Shown here piece after piece: positions 1 through 8,511 of a stretch of 64,000 nucleotides of DNA. The position numbers were made by a program, and so were the translations under genes. This DNA comes from Ornithinimicrobium cavernae. GTDB taxonomy: Bacteria; Actinomycetota; Actinomycetes; Actinomycetales; Dermatophilaceae. Where the stretch lies: the NCBI RefSeq assembly GCF_003121625.1, contig NZ_QDDJ01000001.1, positions 248,001 to 312,000 of the forward strand, given 5' to 3'. Numbering within the stretch: the stretch's first letter is position 1; every line of letters starts with the position of its first letter. Below the pieces are notes generated by a model that saw only the letters and a list, made by a program, of their open reading frames with translations, searched no databases and was not told where the DNA came from.

Positions 1-243
1 CGTCGCGATCGCTGCCTGCGGTGGGGCAACACCCGGTGGCTGTTCCGGCACGGGTGGGTGGAGAGTGACTCCCTCCAGTGCCCGCAGCGGGCCGAGCAGG
101 ACCTCACTCTGCGGTGGAAACTTGAGGAGGACGTGGACCTCATCGAAGACTCGAGACATGACCGTCGTGATCGAGGCCAGCCAGATCGATGAACCGTCCA
201 CGATGTTTGCCGAGGTGTCGCCGTAGATCAGTACCTTGCTCAT
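1..243 (-). CDS. Glycosyltransferase N-terminus (partial, runs off the left edge)
   Basis: Only about 81 N-terminal residues are in the window. They begin MSKVLIYGDTSANIVDGSSI, a beta-strand followed by a small-residue loop, as at the start of GT-B glycosyltransferases; the segment VFDEVHVLLKF looks like the second strand. The ATG (243-241) overlaps the stop of the upstream membrane-protein gene as ATGA, so the two are translationally coupled. Position downstream of a nucleotide-sugar dehydrogenase supports a role in surface-polysaccharide assembly. Donor and acceptor cannot be told. The family assignment is an inference from a short N-terminus. Confidence 0.6.
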   Translation of the reverse strand, partial: MSKVLIYGDTSANIVDGSSIWLASITTVMSRVFDEVHVLLKFPPQSEVLLGPLRALEGVTLHPPVPEQPPGVAPPQAAIAT

Positions 244-1301
244 GCTCCTCCTTCCTGGGCCGTTCCGTGAGCGAGGGTCCGGACGAGCGCAGGCATTCTC
301 GCAAGGTCGGTTTCAGGGAGCGGACGATCTGGGTGGATCACGACGGTCGCCATCTCCTTCAGTGACTGTGTGAAGTGCCCCGGTGGAACGGCACCATCCA
401 CATACACCACGACGACCTGCATCGCCCTACACGACTCCGCGAGCCGGTTCAACTGTCCAAAGAGTGCCGTCCCATTCGTCTGGAGTGCGCCGGCCCACGG
501 TCCCGTGAGGAGGGCACGGTCCTCGATCACGAGGAAGGCTGTCCCTTCTGGCAACCGGGGGGCCTCGTAACTCGGGTAGAGACGTGTGACGTCGGCGTCG
601 GCCCGGATCAGGGCCACCAGCGCATCGCTGCCGATGACACACGCCAGAGGTCGGGAGGACTCGAAGTTGCCTGCCAGGAGTGTCGCCAGCTTTGCGTCGG
701 ACAACGGATCATCGGGTCTGCTCGCGGCTGCCCGGCCGGGAACGGCCATCTGGGGCACGGCTACCTTGCTCACCTGGATCAGGCCCGGTGCGTATGGATT
801 GGTGTGGCCAAGGCGGTCCGGGCTCAGCCTCGCTGCTTCTCGCGCGGCTTCCTGCTCACGCACTGTGGGCACGCCCTTGAGCCGTTCCTTCATCCACCGA
901 ATGTCCGGCGCGACCTTCCCGACACTGGAAGCGGTGTCCCGGCTCCTGGCGGTGGCCCAGGCGATGCTCGACAACTTGTTGACAGTCTCCCGAGCATGCA
1001 CCTCCGTGGCGCCTGCGTGGCTTGCCATGCGGGCAAGCCCGACGGTGAGGTGCGCGAGGATCACCAGGCAGGGCAGCCCGCTCAGCAGCAGGAGGCCGGC
1101 GGCGATCATCAGCGCGTTCTGGACTGCGACTCCTGCCGCAGTCAGCCCAACGGCAAGGAGAGCAGTGCCGAGCCCCACACAAAGGACGGCGAGACGAACC
1201 GAAGAACTTCGGCCGATCTGACGCAGCGTTGCTCTCGACCCCGCGCGGACGGTTGACGTCCCGCGACTGCCGTTGGCTCGAGTCGACTGGTCCAATGCCA
1301 C
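240..1301 (-). CDS. Unknown membrane protein of a polysaccharide operon
   Basis: This 353-residue protein starts at a GTG. It has a basic N-terminus and two hydrophobic segments at about residues 36-58 and 63-89, then a long soluble part. The C-terminal half (about 205-353) alternates predicted strands and helices, for example the hydrophobic stretches LACVIGSDALVALI and AMQVVVVYVDG. I do not recognise a family. The gene lies 7 bp after the wecC-like gene and overlaps the glycosyltransferase gene by 4 bp, so it belongs to that operon. It could be a membrane-anchored accessory protein for glycan assembly; that is a guess from context only. Confidence 0.7.
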   Translation of the reverse strand: MALDQSTRANGSRGTSTVRAGSRATLRQIGRSSSVRLAVLCVGLGTALLAVGLTAAGVAVQNALMIAAGLLLLSGLPCLVILAHLTVGLARMASHAGATEVHARETVNKLSSIAWATARSRDTASSVGKVAPDIRWMKERLKGVPTVREQEAAREAARLSPDRLGHTNPYAPGLIQVSKVAVPQMAVPGRAAASRPDDPLSDAKLATLLAGNFESSRPLACVIGSDALVALIRADADVTRLYPSYEAPRLPEGTAFLVIEDRALLTGPWAGALQTNGTALFGQLNRLAESCRAMQVVVVYVDGAVPPGHFTQSLKEMATVVIHPDRPLPETDLARMPALVRTLAHGTAQEGGA

Positions 1302-1308
1302 TCCTGTC

Positions 1309-2589
1309 TCAGTCTCGCGCGGTCAAGATGTCAGTGCCGTGTTGCGGCCCCTGCCTCCACGCTCCGCGCGTGTCCACAACTGGAGCGCTCGTCGTCAAGG
1401 CACCGTGCTCCTTGAACTCACGGTGATCCACGAGCAGTGCCACCACGTCCGCTCGCTCCTCCACCTCATCGATACCGCTGAGGCGCACGTTCGGGAGATC
1501 GTTCAGTCGGGCGGGCAGTTCGTCGACATTCGGCTCCACGGCGAGAATCGTGGCCTGCGGAAGACGCTGGGCGATGGCTCGGGTGATCTCCAGGGCGGGG
1601 GACTCCCGCATGTCGTCGATGTCTGGCTTGAAGGCCAGCCCCAAGGTCGCGATGACGGGGCTTCGCACGCCGTCCAGGTGACTGAGCACCTGGTTGATGA
1701 CATATTCCGGCTTGCTGTCGTTGACCTCACGCGCTGTACGAATCAGCCGAGCCTGGTTGGGGACGGAGGAGACGATGAACCACGGGTCGACGGCGATGCA
1801 GTGTCCACCCACTCCAGGACCGGGTTGCAGAATGTTGACGCGAGGGTGCTTGTTCGCCAGCTCGATGAGTTCAAAGACGTCGATGCCGATCTTCTCGGCA
1901 ATGATGGACAACTCGTTGGCGAAGGCGATGTTGACGTCCCGAAATGAGTTCTCGGTGAGCTTGGCCATCTCGGCCGTGACCGCATCCGTGAGGAAGATCT
2001 CGCCCTTGCAGAAGCTGGCATAGAGGTCCCTGGCCCGCTCTGCCGCCTGACTGGTCAGGCCGCCGACGATGCGGTCATTCTCGACGAGTTCCACCATCAC
2101 ACGCCCTGGCAGCACACGCTCGGGGCAGTGAGCCACGTCGACATTGCGCTCGCTCCCCTCCTCGGCCGTCGTCAGCTCGGGCCGCGCAGCGGTGATGCGG
2201 TCCGCCATGTGCTGGGTGGCTCCAGGAGGGGAGGTTGACTCCAGGATGACGAGCTCGCCGCCCTCCAGGTGCGGGATGAGCCCGTCCGTTGCTGCGTCGA
2301 TGAAGCTGAGATCCGCCGCGTAGCCGTCTGCGAAGGGCGTGGGCACAGCGATGATGTAGACATCCGCCTTCGGCGTCTCTCGCTGCGCTGACAGCGTTCC
2401 CTGGCTCACCGCCCCGGCCACGTAGGTCACCAGATCGGGCTCCACGAACGGGATCTCGCCAGCGTTCACGGCGTCGACGTGACGGTCGTTGACGTCCACC
2501 CCCAGCACCTGGTACCCGTGACTGGCCAGGATTGCCGCCGTGGGAAGGCCGATATAGCCCAGCCCGATGACTGCGACGCTCAGTGACAT
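1309..2589 (-). CDS. wecC: UDP-N-acetyl-D-mannosaminuronate dehydrogenase-type nucleotide-sugar dehydrogenase
   Basis: The 426-residue protein is a three-domain UDP-sugar 6-dehydrogenase, which oxidises C6 of a UDP-hexose(amine) twice using NAD+. The Rossmann motif GLGYIGLPTA is at residues 9-18. Also visible are STSPPGAT, the WecC-type CPERVLPG, NSFRDVNIAFANEL and the active-site cysteine in GVGGHCIAVDPWF, with LGLAFKPDIDDMRESPA in the C-terminal domain. CPERVLPG with GHCIAVDPW favours the WecC (UDP-ManNAc) branch over UDP-glucose dehydrogenase, but substrate is inferred. It begins the operon continuing into the membrane protein and glycosyltransferase. The ATG follows a 108-bp spacer after the ATP-grasp gene. 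Confidence 0.88.
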   Translation of the reverse strand: MSLSVAVIGLGYIGLPTAAILASHGYQVLGVDVNDRHVDAVNAGEIPFVEPDLVTYVAGAVSQGTLSAQRETPKADVYIIAVPTPFADGYAADLSFIDAATDGLIPHLEGGELVILESTSPPGATQHMADRITAARPELTTAEEGSERNVDVAHCPERVLPGRVMVELVENDRIVGGLTSQAAERARDLYASFCKGEIFLTDAVTAEMAKLTENSFRDVNIAFANELSIIAEKIGIDVFELIELANKHPRVNILQPGPGVGGHCIAVDPWFIVSSVPNQARLIRTAREVNDSKPEYVINQVLSHLDGVRSPVIATLGLAFKPDIDDMRESPALEITRAIAQRLPQATILAVEPNVDELPARLNDLPNVRLSGIDEVEERADVVALLVDHREFKEHGALTTSAPVVDTRGAWRQGPQHGTDILTARD

Positions 2590-2652
2590 AGGAGTAGGAC
2601 TTCCTGTACGTGGGTAGGACCGGGCTGACTCTACCCAAACCGACCACGGCCG

Positions 2653-2666
2653 GTGCTACGCAGCAC
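2653..2666. terminator. Short hairpin downstream of the ATP-grasp gene
   Basis: A perfect GTGCT-ACGC-AGCAC stem-loop lies about 30 bp past the stop of the ATP-grasp gene and about 65 bp before the wecC start. There is no T-run. It could be a weak terminator or attenuator separating the two minus-strand units, but the stem is only 5 bp. Confidence 0.25.
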
Positions 2667-2697
2667 TGCGCCGCGCGGGGTCCGCCAAGTGTTCGCC

Positions 2698-3990
2698 CTA
2701 GGACAGGATCTCGGCGTCGACCTCGCGCGCTGGCGTGTCCGACGGCCCACCAGCCAGGTTGCGCTGGTCCTTGACCCACAGCCCGACCAGTCCGCGGAAG
2801 TGCGCGGCGAACTTGTCGTGCTCGTGCGCGGGATACGTCGAGCGCACTGTGTCGAGCAGGATCTTGTCGAAAGCGGGCGAGTCCACCCACTCCAGCACCG
2901 CCTCGGGCAGGTGCGCCAGGTGCTCGTGGCAGAACTCCCAGTAGCGCTCGGTGTCGAAGTGGGCGTCGGCCAGGGCGCGGTAGCGCTCCATCTTGGCCTG
3001 GTAGTCCAGGGACTCGTCGTCCGCGATCTCGTAGTAGCGGCGGGTCTCCAGGTCAACAGTCGCACGCCGGTTGGTCGCCAGCGCGAACACCGACCAGCGG
3101 ACCAGCGCGGTGATCGCCCAGGGGAAGTAATAGTGCAGCGAGGTCACCGCGACGTCCGGGCACGCGTTGGCGTAGTCGATCGGGTGCACCTCGTCGCCGG
3201 CGACCAGCATCTCGGCGCTGTTGAACTCCCAGCCGAAGAAGGCGTTGACCACCTTGCTCACCGTCTCGGCCTCCCACCCGGCCTGGGGTGAGAGGAAGTC
3301 GTAACTGACGGCATACCGGTTGTGCATCGGCTGCTCGGGACGGAAGTCCATCACCATCGTCTCCGGCCCGATGGAGAGCGCGCGGGCGAACTTGTCGTAG
3401 TCGACGGTCGCCTGCAGGTGCATGAGCATCTCACCGGACTCGTCGTAGGACTTGTGCAGCCCCGCCCGGTCCTCCACCCTGGAGACGCCGCGCCAGCCGC
3501 CTCCGTCGAACGGCTTCATATACATGGGGTAGCCGATCTCGTCGGCGATCGCGTCCAGGTCGAACCGGTCGTTGTACTTGGCGGAGGTGTAGGCCCAGCG
3601 CACGTTGTCGACGGGGTTCTTGTAGGGCACCAGCACCGTCTTGGGGATCTTCATGCCCAGCCGCAGCATCGCGCAGTAGGCGCTGTGCTTCTCCATCGAC
3701 TGGAACGTGAAGGGGCTGTTGAGCAGGTAGGTGTCGTTCATCAGCGCGGCCTTCTTGAGCCACTCGCGCGGGTGGTAGTACCAGTACGCGAGCCGGTCGA
3801 TCACGAGGCCGGGCTGCACCGGGTCGGTGAGGTCGAACGGCGAGATCCGCAACCGTTCTGAGGTCAGCTCGAGCGTCTCGCCGCCGACCTTGAGGGGCCC
3901 CACCAGGCCGAGGATCTGCTCGAACGCGCGGGGCCAGTCCTCCTCCGCGCCGAGGAGCAGTCCGATCAGCGGGTTGCGCTTGTCAGCCAT
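2698..3990 (-). CDS. ATP-grasp-like protein paired with an esterase
   Basis: The 430-residue protein carries an ATP-grasp-like core. The segment IGYPMYMKPFDGGGWRGVSRV (about residues 152-172) matches the lysine strand plus glycine-rich loop that binds ATP, with K159 the likely lysine. A later segment around PETMVMDFRP resembles the strand before the metal ligands. ATP-grasp enzymes join a carboxylate to an amine or thiol through an acyl-phosphate; the substrate here is unknown. The gene lies 18 bp after the esterase gene on the same strand, so the two form an operon. The ATG is preceded by GGTAGG. The domain call is mine from motifs; the C-terminal 200 residues match nothing I know. Confidence 0.7.
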   Translation of the reverse strand: MADKRNPLIGLLLGAEEDWPRAFEQILGLVGPLKVGGETLELTSERLRISPFDLTDPVQPGLVIDRLAYWYYHPREWLKKAALMNDTYLLNSPFTFQSMEKHSAYCAMLRLGMKIPKTVLVPYKNPVDNVRWAYTSAKYNDRFDLDAIADEIGYPMYMKPFDGGGWRGVSRVEDRAGLHKSYDESGEMLMHLQATVDYDKFARALSIGPETMVMDFRPEQPMHNRYAVSYDFLSPQAGWEAETVSKVVNAFFGWEFNSAEMLVAGDEVHPIDYANACPDVAVTSLHYYFPWAITALVRWSVFALATNRRATVDLETRRYYEIADDESLDYQAKMERYRALADAHFDTERYWEFCHEHLAHLPEAVLEWVDSPAFDKILLDTVRSTYPAHEHDKFAAHFRGLVGLWVKDQRNLAGGPSDTPAREVDAEILS

Positions 3991-4008
3991 AGCGGCAACC
4001 TACCCCGA

Positions 4009-4755
4009 TCAGCAGAAGCGCGGCAGGTGGTAGGCGATCTGCTTGCGCCACCAGGGCCAGTCGTGCGCCGAGTCGTGTCCCCACACGTCGAGCTGGTGGG
4101 GCACCTGCTTCTCGGCCAGGACCGCGGCGAGCTGCCGGGCGCCGGGCAGGGACCTGGTCGGCTGCACCTCGAACGGGCCCTCACCGACGACGAGCAGGAT
4201 CTGCACGGTGCGGCGCAGCCAGTCAAGGTGGTCGCCGTCGGCACCGGCGACATAGGCCACAGGATTGTTCAGGTATGTCGCCTCGCCAGTCTCCCCCCAG
4301 CCTCGCCAGGACGTGGGGTCGAAGTTGCCGGACAGCGAGATCGCGACCGGGAACAGGTCGGCGCGCTTGAGGGCGAAGTTCACGGCGTGGTAGCCCCCCA
4401 GGCTGCACCCCGTCGTGACGATGCCGCCGTGGCCGGGTGAGTCGGTGTCGACCAGCGGGACGACGTGGTTGAGGATCCAGTTCTCATAGATCGCGTGCCG
4501 TTGCGCGCGCTGCTCCGTGGGCAGCGCGTAGTTGGACCACGACAGGTGGTCGAAGGAGTCCACCGCGTAGAGCTTGATGCGACCCTCATCGATCAGCGGC
4601 CGCAGGGCGTCGACCATGCCGTTGTTCTCGTAGTCCCAGGCGCGGCCCGCCTCGGAGGGGAACGCGACCACCGGCCGCCCGAAGTGTCCGTAGCGGATCA
4701 CCGTGCCGGGGTGGTCGAGGCCTTCCGCGCCGATCTCTACCTGTTCCCTGTCCAT
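4009..4755 (-). CDS. Putative esterase (EstD/PF00756-like alpha/beta hydrolase)
   Basis: The 248-residue protein has the alpha/beta-hydrolase nucleophile elbow G-C-S-L-G at 116-120 (Ser118) and a late histidine in GHDSAHDWPWW. Features typical of the Esterase D-like family include YGHFGRPVVAFPSEAG near the N-terminus and YALPTEQRAQRH in the middle. No signal peptide is seen, so it is probably cytoplasmic. The ATG has a strong ribosome binding site (GGGAGGAAG). It is the first gene of a two-gene operon with the ATP-grasp-like protein, which suggests the pair make and break the same kind of ester or amide; that link is inference. Confidence 0.82.
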   Translation of the reverse strand: MDREQVEIGAEGLDHPGTVIRYGHFGRPVVAFPSEAGRAWDYENNGMVDALRPLIDEGRIKLYAVDSFDHLSWSNYALPTEQRAQRHAIYENWILNHVVPLVDTDSPGHGGIVTTGCSLGGYHAVNFALKRADLFPVAISLSGNFDPTSWRGWGETGEATYLNNPVAYVAGADGDHLDWLRRTVQILLVVGEGPFEVQPTRSLPGARQLAAVLAEKQVPHQLDVWGHDSAHDWPWWRKQIAYHLPRFC

Positions 4756-4871
4756 GGCTTCCTCCCGGCAGTAAGGTGCGAGTGTCGAAAGCCAACCACA
4801 CCGGGGTGGTGCGCCGAAAGATACATCTCCAGGATGATGCGCGACCCCTTGCTGAGCAGGAGAGTAGTCAC

Positions 4872-5327
4872 GTGCATCAGGACAACGAAGTGAGCGTCTT
4901 CGCCGAAGGTCTCAGGGGCCAGGGCGAGTCACCAGCGGGGGTTGGCTGGCTCGTGACGCCGAGCGTTGTCGTGATGAGGCAGTCCGGGCGTGGGGCCACG
5001 CCCGGACTGCCGTCGCACATCGGTGTCCCTGCCGTCTCGGGGGGCGGCAGGGACGACCGGGTGCCGGTCCTGGGGGTCTACGACTCACCCGAGCTCGACG
5101 GCTGGGTGGCCCTGCAGCTGGACCGGGAGTGTGAGGTGCCCGCCCCGGGCCCGCTGCCCGAGGGTATCGAGCTGTCCGGGCTCTCGGTCTCTGACCTGTC
5201 TCGGACGGCGTCCACCGAGCCGACCCTGCTCGGCGGCGCGACCATCTCAGCGTCGGATGATGATCTCGCCACCACCGACGGCTGGCTGTGCCGGTGCTTC
5301 CCCTCACTTCCCGGCTGCCGGAACTGA
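4872..5327 (+). CDS. Small protein of unknown function, possible trypsin-fold remnant
   Basis: A GTG at 4872, seven bases after AGGAGAG, opens a 151-residue frame ending at 5327. A longer ATG-started frame from 4776 exists, but the Shine-Dalgarno favours 4872. Residues 27-36 (GVGWLVTPSVVVM) look like the first strands of a trypsin-like fold, which usually read G-x-G-W/F-LVTPxxVVT before the catalytic histidine, and DGWVALQL could be the later aspartate strand. No catalytic His or GDSGG motif is present, so it is not an active protease of that type. The C-terminus contains WLCRCFPSLPGC. It is divergent from the esterase and 80 bp upstream of a histidine kinase. Confidence 0.55.
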   Translation: MHQDNEVSVFAEGLRGQGESPAGVGWLVTPSVVVMRQSGRGATPGLPSHIGVPAVSGGGRDDRVPVLGVYDSPELDGWVALQLDRECEVPAPGPLPEGIELSGLSVSDLSRTASTEPTLLGGATISASDDDLATTDGWLCRCFPSLPGCRN

Positions 5328-5407
5328 CCCCTGCGCCACACACCGTTCCCCCGCGCGGTCTCAGGTCGCTCGCACTCCCTTGGCTGAACGGCGACAATGA
5401 CCCTCAT

Positions 5408-6703
5408 GTGGGACCCCCCAAGCCTGTCAGGGCTCCGATCCTGGCCCCCTCGCTGCACCCGCTCCACGATGGCCAGGTCCCGGTGACCACGCTGCACGAC
5501 GAGGAGCGCGGTGCCGGACCGCAGCGCCTGGACATCCTGATTGTGCTGGTGTGCGCCGCTGTCGACCTGTTCATCAGCGGCTACCTCGACGGTCTGCCGG
5601 TCGCGACGACACTGGGCCCCGACCTGCCGCACTGGCCGGTCGTCGCCGTGATCGCGCTCACCTACGTCCCACTGGCCTGGCGGCGCATCGCACCCTGGGC
5701 GGCCTTCCTGGCGGTCCTGGTGCCCACCCTGGTGGCCAGTCTGGTGCTCTACCAGTTCCAGCCACTGGTGGGTGTCGCCCTCGCGCTCCACGCGGTGGCC
5801 CGTCGCTGCCCCGCGCGCCGCGCCAACCCTGCGCTCGTCCTCGTCGCCTTCGTGAGTCTTCGCAACGCGCAGACCGCTACCACCGTGTCCGGTGACGACT
5901 CGCTCTTCGGGCTGATCGTCATCGCTGCGGTCTTCATGGCCGTCCTCACCCTCATCTGGGCACTCGGCCGCCGCGAGCGGGCGACACGGTGGCGCGCACA
6001 GCAGGAGAGGCAGCGTCTGCTCGCCAGCGCCGAGGCCTCCCTCGGGCAGCAGCGCCAGCGCATCGCCCGCGACCTGCACGACATCCTCAGCCACTCGATG
6101 AGCGCGATGATCCTCCAGTCCGCCGGTGCCCGGGCAGTCTCGAGCAGGCTGGACAAGACGTCCGAGGCCAAGCAGGTGACCGATGCCCTGTCCGCCATCG
6201 AGACGACCGGCGCGGAGTCGATGCGTGAGCTCCATCGACTGCTCGGGCTCCTGCGCACCGCGGACGACGGCGACACGGCGATCGCCCGTCTGCGGCTGGC
6301 CGACACTGACGCACTGCTCACCGCCACCCGACACGGAGGTCTGATCGTGGAGCGACACCGCGAGGGCACGCCCCAGCCGCTGGACCCCAGCGTCGACCTG
6401 GCGGCCTACCACATGGTCCAGGAGTCGCTCACCAACGCCATGAAGCACGCTGGCAGGGGAGCAGTCGTGGACATCTACGAGACCTGGGAGCCGGACGAGC
6501 TGCACCTGCAGGTCCGAAGCTCCCGTGGCCTGCCGAACGGTGGCGCCTCCGTGGCGGTGCCCGGCGCCATCGGGTCGGGGACCGGCCTGTGGGGGCTTCG
6601 GGAGCGGGTGGAGCTCGCCGGCGGCTCGTTCGAGAGCGGGCCGGTCGAGGGCGGCTTTGTCACCTCTGCCACGCTGCCCGTGCGCCAGGGTGGTGCCTCA
6701 TGA
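5408..6703 (+). CDS. NarL-class sensor histidine kinase
   Basis: About 431 residues from the GTG at 5408. Start choice is uncertain: an in-frame ATG lies at 5288 and another GTG at 5483, and none has a good ribosome binding site. The N-terminal half has several hydrophobic segments. It is followed by the HisKA_3 dimerisation motif RIARDLHDILSHSMSAM, whose His is the phosphoacceptor, then the ATPase N-box ESLTNAMKHAG and a G-box GTGLWGLRERV. It phosphorylates the response regulator encoded immediately downstream, whose ATG overlaps this stop as ATGA. No extracellular sensor domain is evident, so the signal is probably sensed in the membrane. Confidence 0.88.
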   Translation: MGPPKPVRAPILAPSLHPLHDGQVPVTTLHDEERGAGPQRLDILIVLVCAAVDLFISGYLDGLPVATTLGPDLPHWPVVAVIALTYVPLAWRRIAPWAAFLAVLVPTLVASLVLYQFQPLVGVALALHAVARRCPARRANPALVLVAFVSLRNAQTATTVSGDDSLFGLIVIAAVFMAVLTLIWALGRRERATRWRAQQERQRLLASAEASLGQQRQRIARDLHDILSHSMSAMILQSAGARAVSSRLDKTSEAKQVTDALSAIETTGAESMRELHRLLGLLRTADDGDTAIARLRLADTDALLTATRHGGLIVERHREGTPQPLDPSVDLAAYHMVQESLTNAMKHAGRGAVVDIYETWEPDELHLQVRSSRGLPNGGASVAVPGAIGSGTGLWGLRERVELAGGSFESGPVEGGFVTSATLPVRQGGAS

Positions 6704-7371
6704 GCGTGATCCGTATCGTCCTGGCCGATGACCAGCCGATGGTGCGTCAAGGCATCGCCATGCTGCTCGGTGCCGAACCGGACATCGAGGTCGTGGGCGA
6801 GGCCGCGGACGGTGAGGAGGCCATCGCCCTCGTCGAGCGGTTGCGCCCCGACCTGGTCGTCATGGATGTGCGGATGCCTGGGACGGACGGCATCGAGGCA
6901 ACCCGGCGTCTGATCCGCGAGCGCCCGGACGATCCCGACCACCTGGCCAAGGTCCTGGTCCTGACCACCTTCGACGAGGACGCCGCGCTCTACGGGACGC
7001 TGCGCGCTGGGGCCTCCGGCTACATGCTCAAGCACGCTGCACCCAGCGAGCTCGCCAACGCGATCCGCCGCGTCGCCGGCGGTGATGCCTGGATCGACCC
7101 CGGCGTCGCACCCAAGGTGCTCGACACCCTGCGCGAGATGGCCTCGGACAACCCGGAGGGCAGACCGAGCCTGGACATGCTCACCCCGCGCGAGCTCGAC
7201 GTGTTGCGCGAGCTGGCCGACGGTGCCACGAACGCCGACCTGAGCCGCCGCATGGTCCTGTCCGAGGCGACGGTCAAGACGCACATCTCCCGGATGCTGA
7301 TGAAGACCGGCTGCCACGATCGCGCCCAGCTGGTGGCGCTGGCCTACCGCAGCGGGCTCGTCACGCCATAG
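6700..7371 (+). CDS. NarL/FixJ-family response regulator
   Basis: This 223-residue two-domain regulator starts at the ATG overlapping the kinase stop. The receiver domain has the acidic pair in VLADDQPMVR, the phospho-aspartate in DLVVMDVRMPG, and VLVLTTFDEDAALYGTLRAGASGYMLKHA with the conserved Thr and Lys. The C-terminal LuxR helix-turn-helix is LTPRELDVLRELADGATNAD followed by LSEATVKTHISRMLMKTG. It is the DNA-binding partner of the adjacent kinase. Targets are unknown; the flanking small gene and esterase operon are candidates only by proximity. Confidence 0.92.
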   Translation: MSVIRIVLADDQPMVRQGIAMLLGAEPDIEVVGEAADGEEAIALVERLRPDLVVMDVRMPGTDGIEATRRLIRERPDDPDHLAKVLVLTTFDEDAALYGTLRAGASGYMLKHAAPSELANAIRRVAGGDAWIDPGVAPKVLDTLREMASDNPEGRPSLDMLTPRELDVLRELADGATNADLSRRMVLSEATVKTHISRMLMKTGCHDRAQLVALAYRSGLVTP

Positions 7372-7375
7372 CCAG

Positions 7376-7391
7376 GGCCATGCTTGTGGCC
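7376..7391. terminator. Possible terminator hairpin between convergent genes
   Basis: GGCCA-TGCTTG-TGGCC lies five bases after the response-regulator stop and just before the stop of the convergent hydrolase-like gene. The stem is five base pairs and no T-run follows, so termination is only suggested. Confidence 0.3.
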
Positions 7392-7396
7392 GCCAG

Positions 7397-8290
7397 TCAT
7401 GGCGTCTGGGCCACGATGCCTGGTATCTCTTCAGCGAAGCCCAGGGCGTCCAACATTCCCTTCCAGTCGCCTGCAGCCCGCGTGGCCGTCGTCAGAACAT
7501 CACGAATCAGATCTTTCGGTGGGGCATGATGCCCGGGGCCCCAGTCGCCCAATAGATAGCGCGTCAAGGGGGAGGGGCGGCATGCGGAGTAGAAGGGGCC
7601 AAGATGGCGCTCCATGTGCCGGGAGTCAGGAATGTTCTGCAGGTACGCCACCGCGTTCGATTGCCCCTTCCCATAGAGTTCACATAAGTCGTGCACCACG
7701 TAACGATCTAGAGACTCGATAGCTCCAGCCAAGTTGTCCACGGCACCAAAAGCGGCCTCGACATACGCGCGAACACTGTAGGGGGAGAAGTTCTCGATGA
7801 TCGTTTGCGGGTTGGTCGGGATCGCCAACGATCCCGGGAACTGGGCGGAGTAGTACAGCGCCGCGAACCCACCACCAGATGGCCCGTGGAATATGGTGTG
7901 CTTCGACCCGAGCCCGTCGAGGATATGCTCGAGAACTAGAGGCAAGTCCTTCTGAAGTGGTTGAAGGCGATTCCCCGCAAACCAACCCAGGGTAAGTTGC
8001 GAATTGAGCGCGAGCGTGGGGTCTGCCACGAACACGAGGTTCGCTTTGAGAGTCCTCGTCACTCCGATTCCAGCGAACACTGGCAGGGTGGCGGTCGTTG
8101 GAACCGCAGCATGAAACACGACAATGGTCGTCTCCGCACCACTTTCCTCCTGGATCAGCAGGTCCAGGAGACCACCGTGATAGTTGATGGACACGATGCC
8201 TCGTGGAACGCGACTCCGCAGGAAATCGGAAATCCCATCGAAGTAAGTCTGAGGAAATTGTGCATACCGAGTCAGGTCGCGCGTGCTCAC
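7397..8290 (-). CDS. Alpha/beta-hydrolase-like protein, paralogue of the C5-epimerase fusion N-terminus
   Basis: The 297-residue protein starts at a GTG without a clear ribosome binding site. It has an alpha/beta-hydrolase nucleophile motif, GPSGGG at about 136-141 (Ser138), a motif LTLGWFAG near 99-106, a C-terminal GPGHHAPPKD that should carry the catalytic His, and VAYLQNIPDSRHMERH before it. The same motifs in the same order occur in the first 300 residues of the 12988-15285 protein (LTLGWYLG, GSSGGG, FVYVQNEGDVRHVNRH, GDGHAPPPKD), so the two are paralogues. The substrate is unknown; a carbohydrate or acyl ester is plausible. The DNA is visibly richer in A/T than its neighbours, suggesting transfer. 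Confidence 0.75.
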   Translation of the reverse strand: MSTRDLTRYAQFPQTYFDGISDFLRSRVPRGIVSINYHGGLLDLLIQEESGAETTIVVFHAAVPTTATLPVFAGIGVTRTLKANLVFVADPTLALNSQLTLGWFAGNRLQPLQKDLPLVLEHILDGLGSKHTIFHGPSGGGFAALYYSAQFPGSLAIPTNPQTIIENFSPYSVRAYVEAAFGAVDNLAGAIESLDRYVVHDLCELYGKGQSNAVAYLQNIPDSRHMERHLGPFYSACRPSPLTRYLLGDWGPGHHAPPKDLIRDVLTTATRAAGDWKGMLDALGFAEEIPGIVAQTP

Positions 8291-8511
8291 GGCGGCACAC
8301 TAGCAAGGCTCAGCCGGAGCAGACTCTGGCGTATGGCGAAGTGCGCCGACGAGCAAAACGCGCTGTCGGCCCCGAGTTTCGCGTCGGAGCTGCGGCGCAG
8401 TGGGGCGACGACGCCGGGGTGGCGGGAGCACTTGCGCCCGGCGCACCGAGGACCAACACTCAGTAGTGCCTTCCAGCCACAGGGGGCTATGAATCACGAT
8501 GAAGTGAGTTC

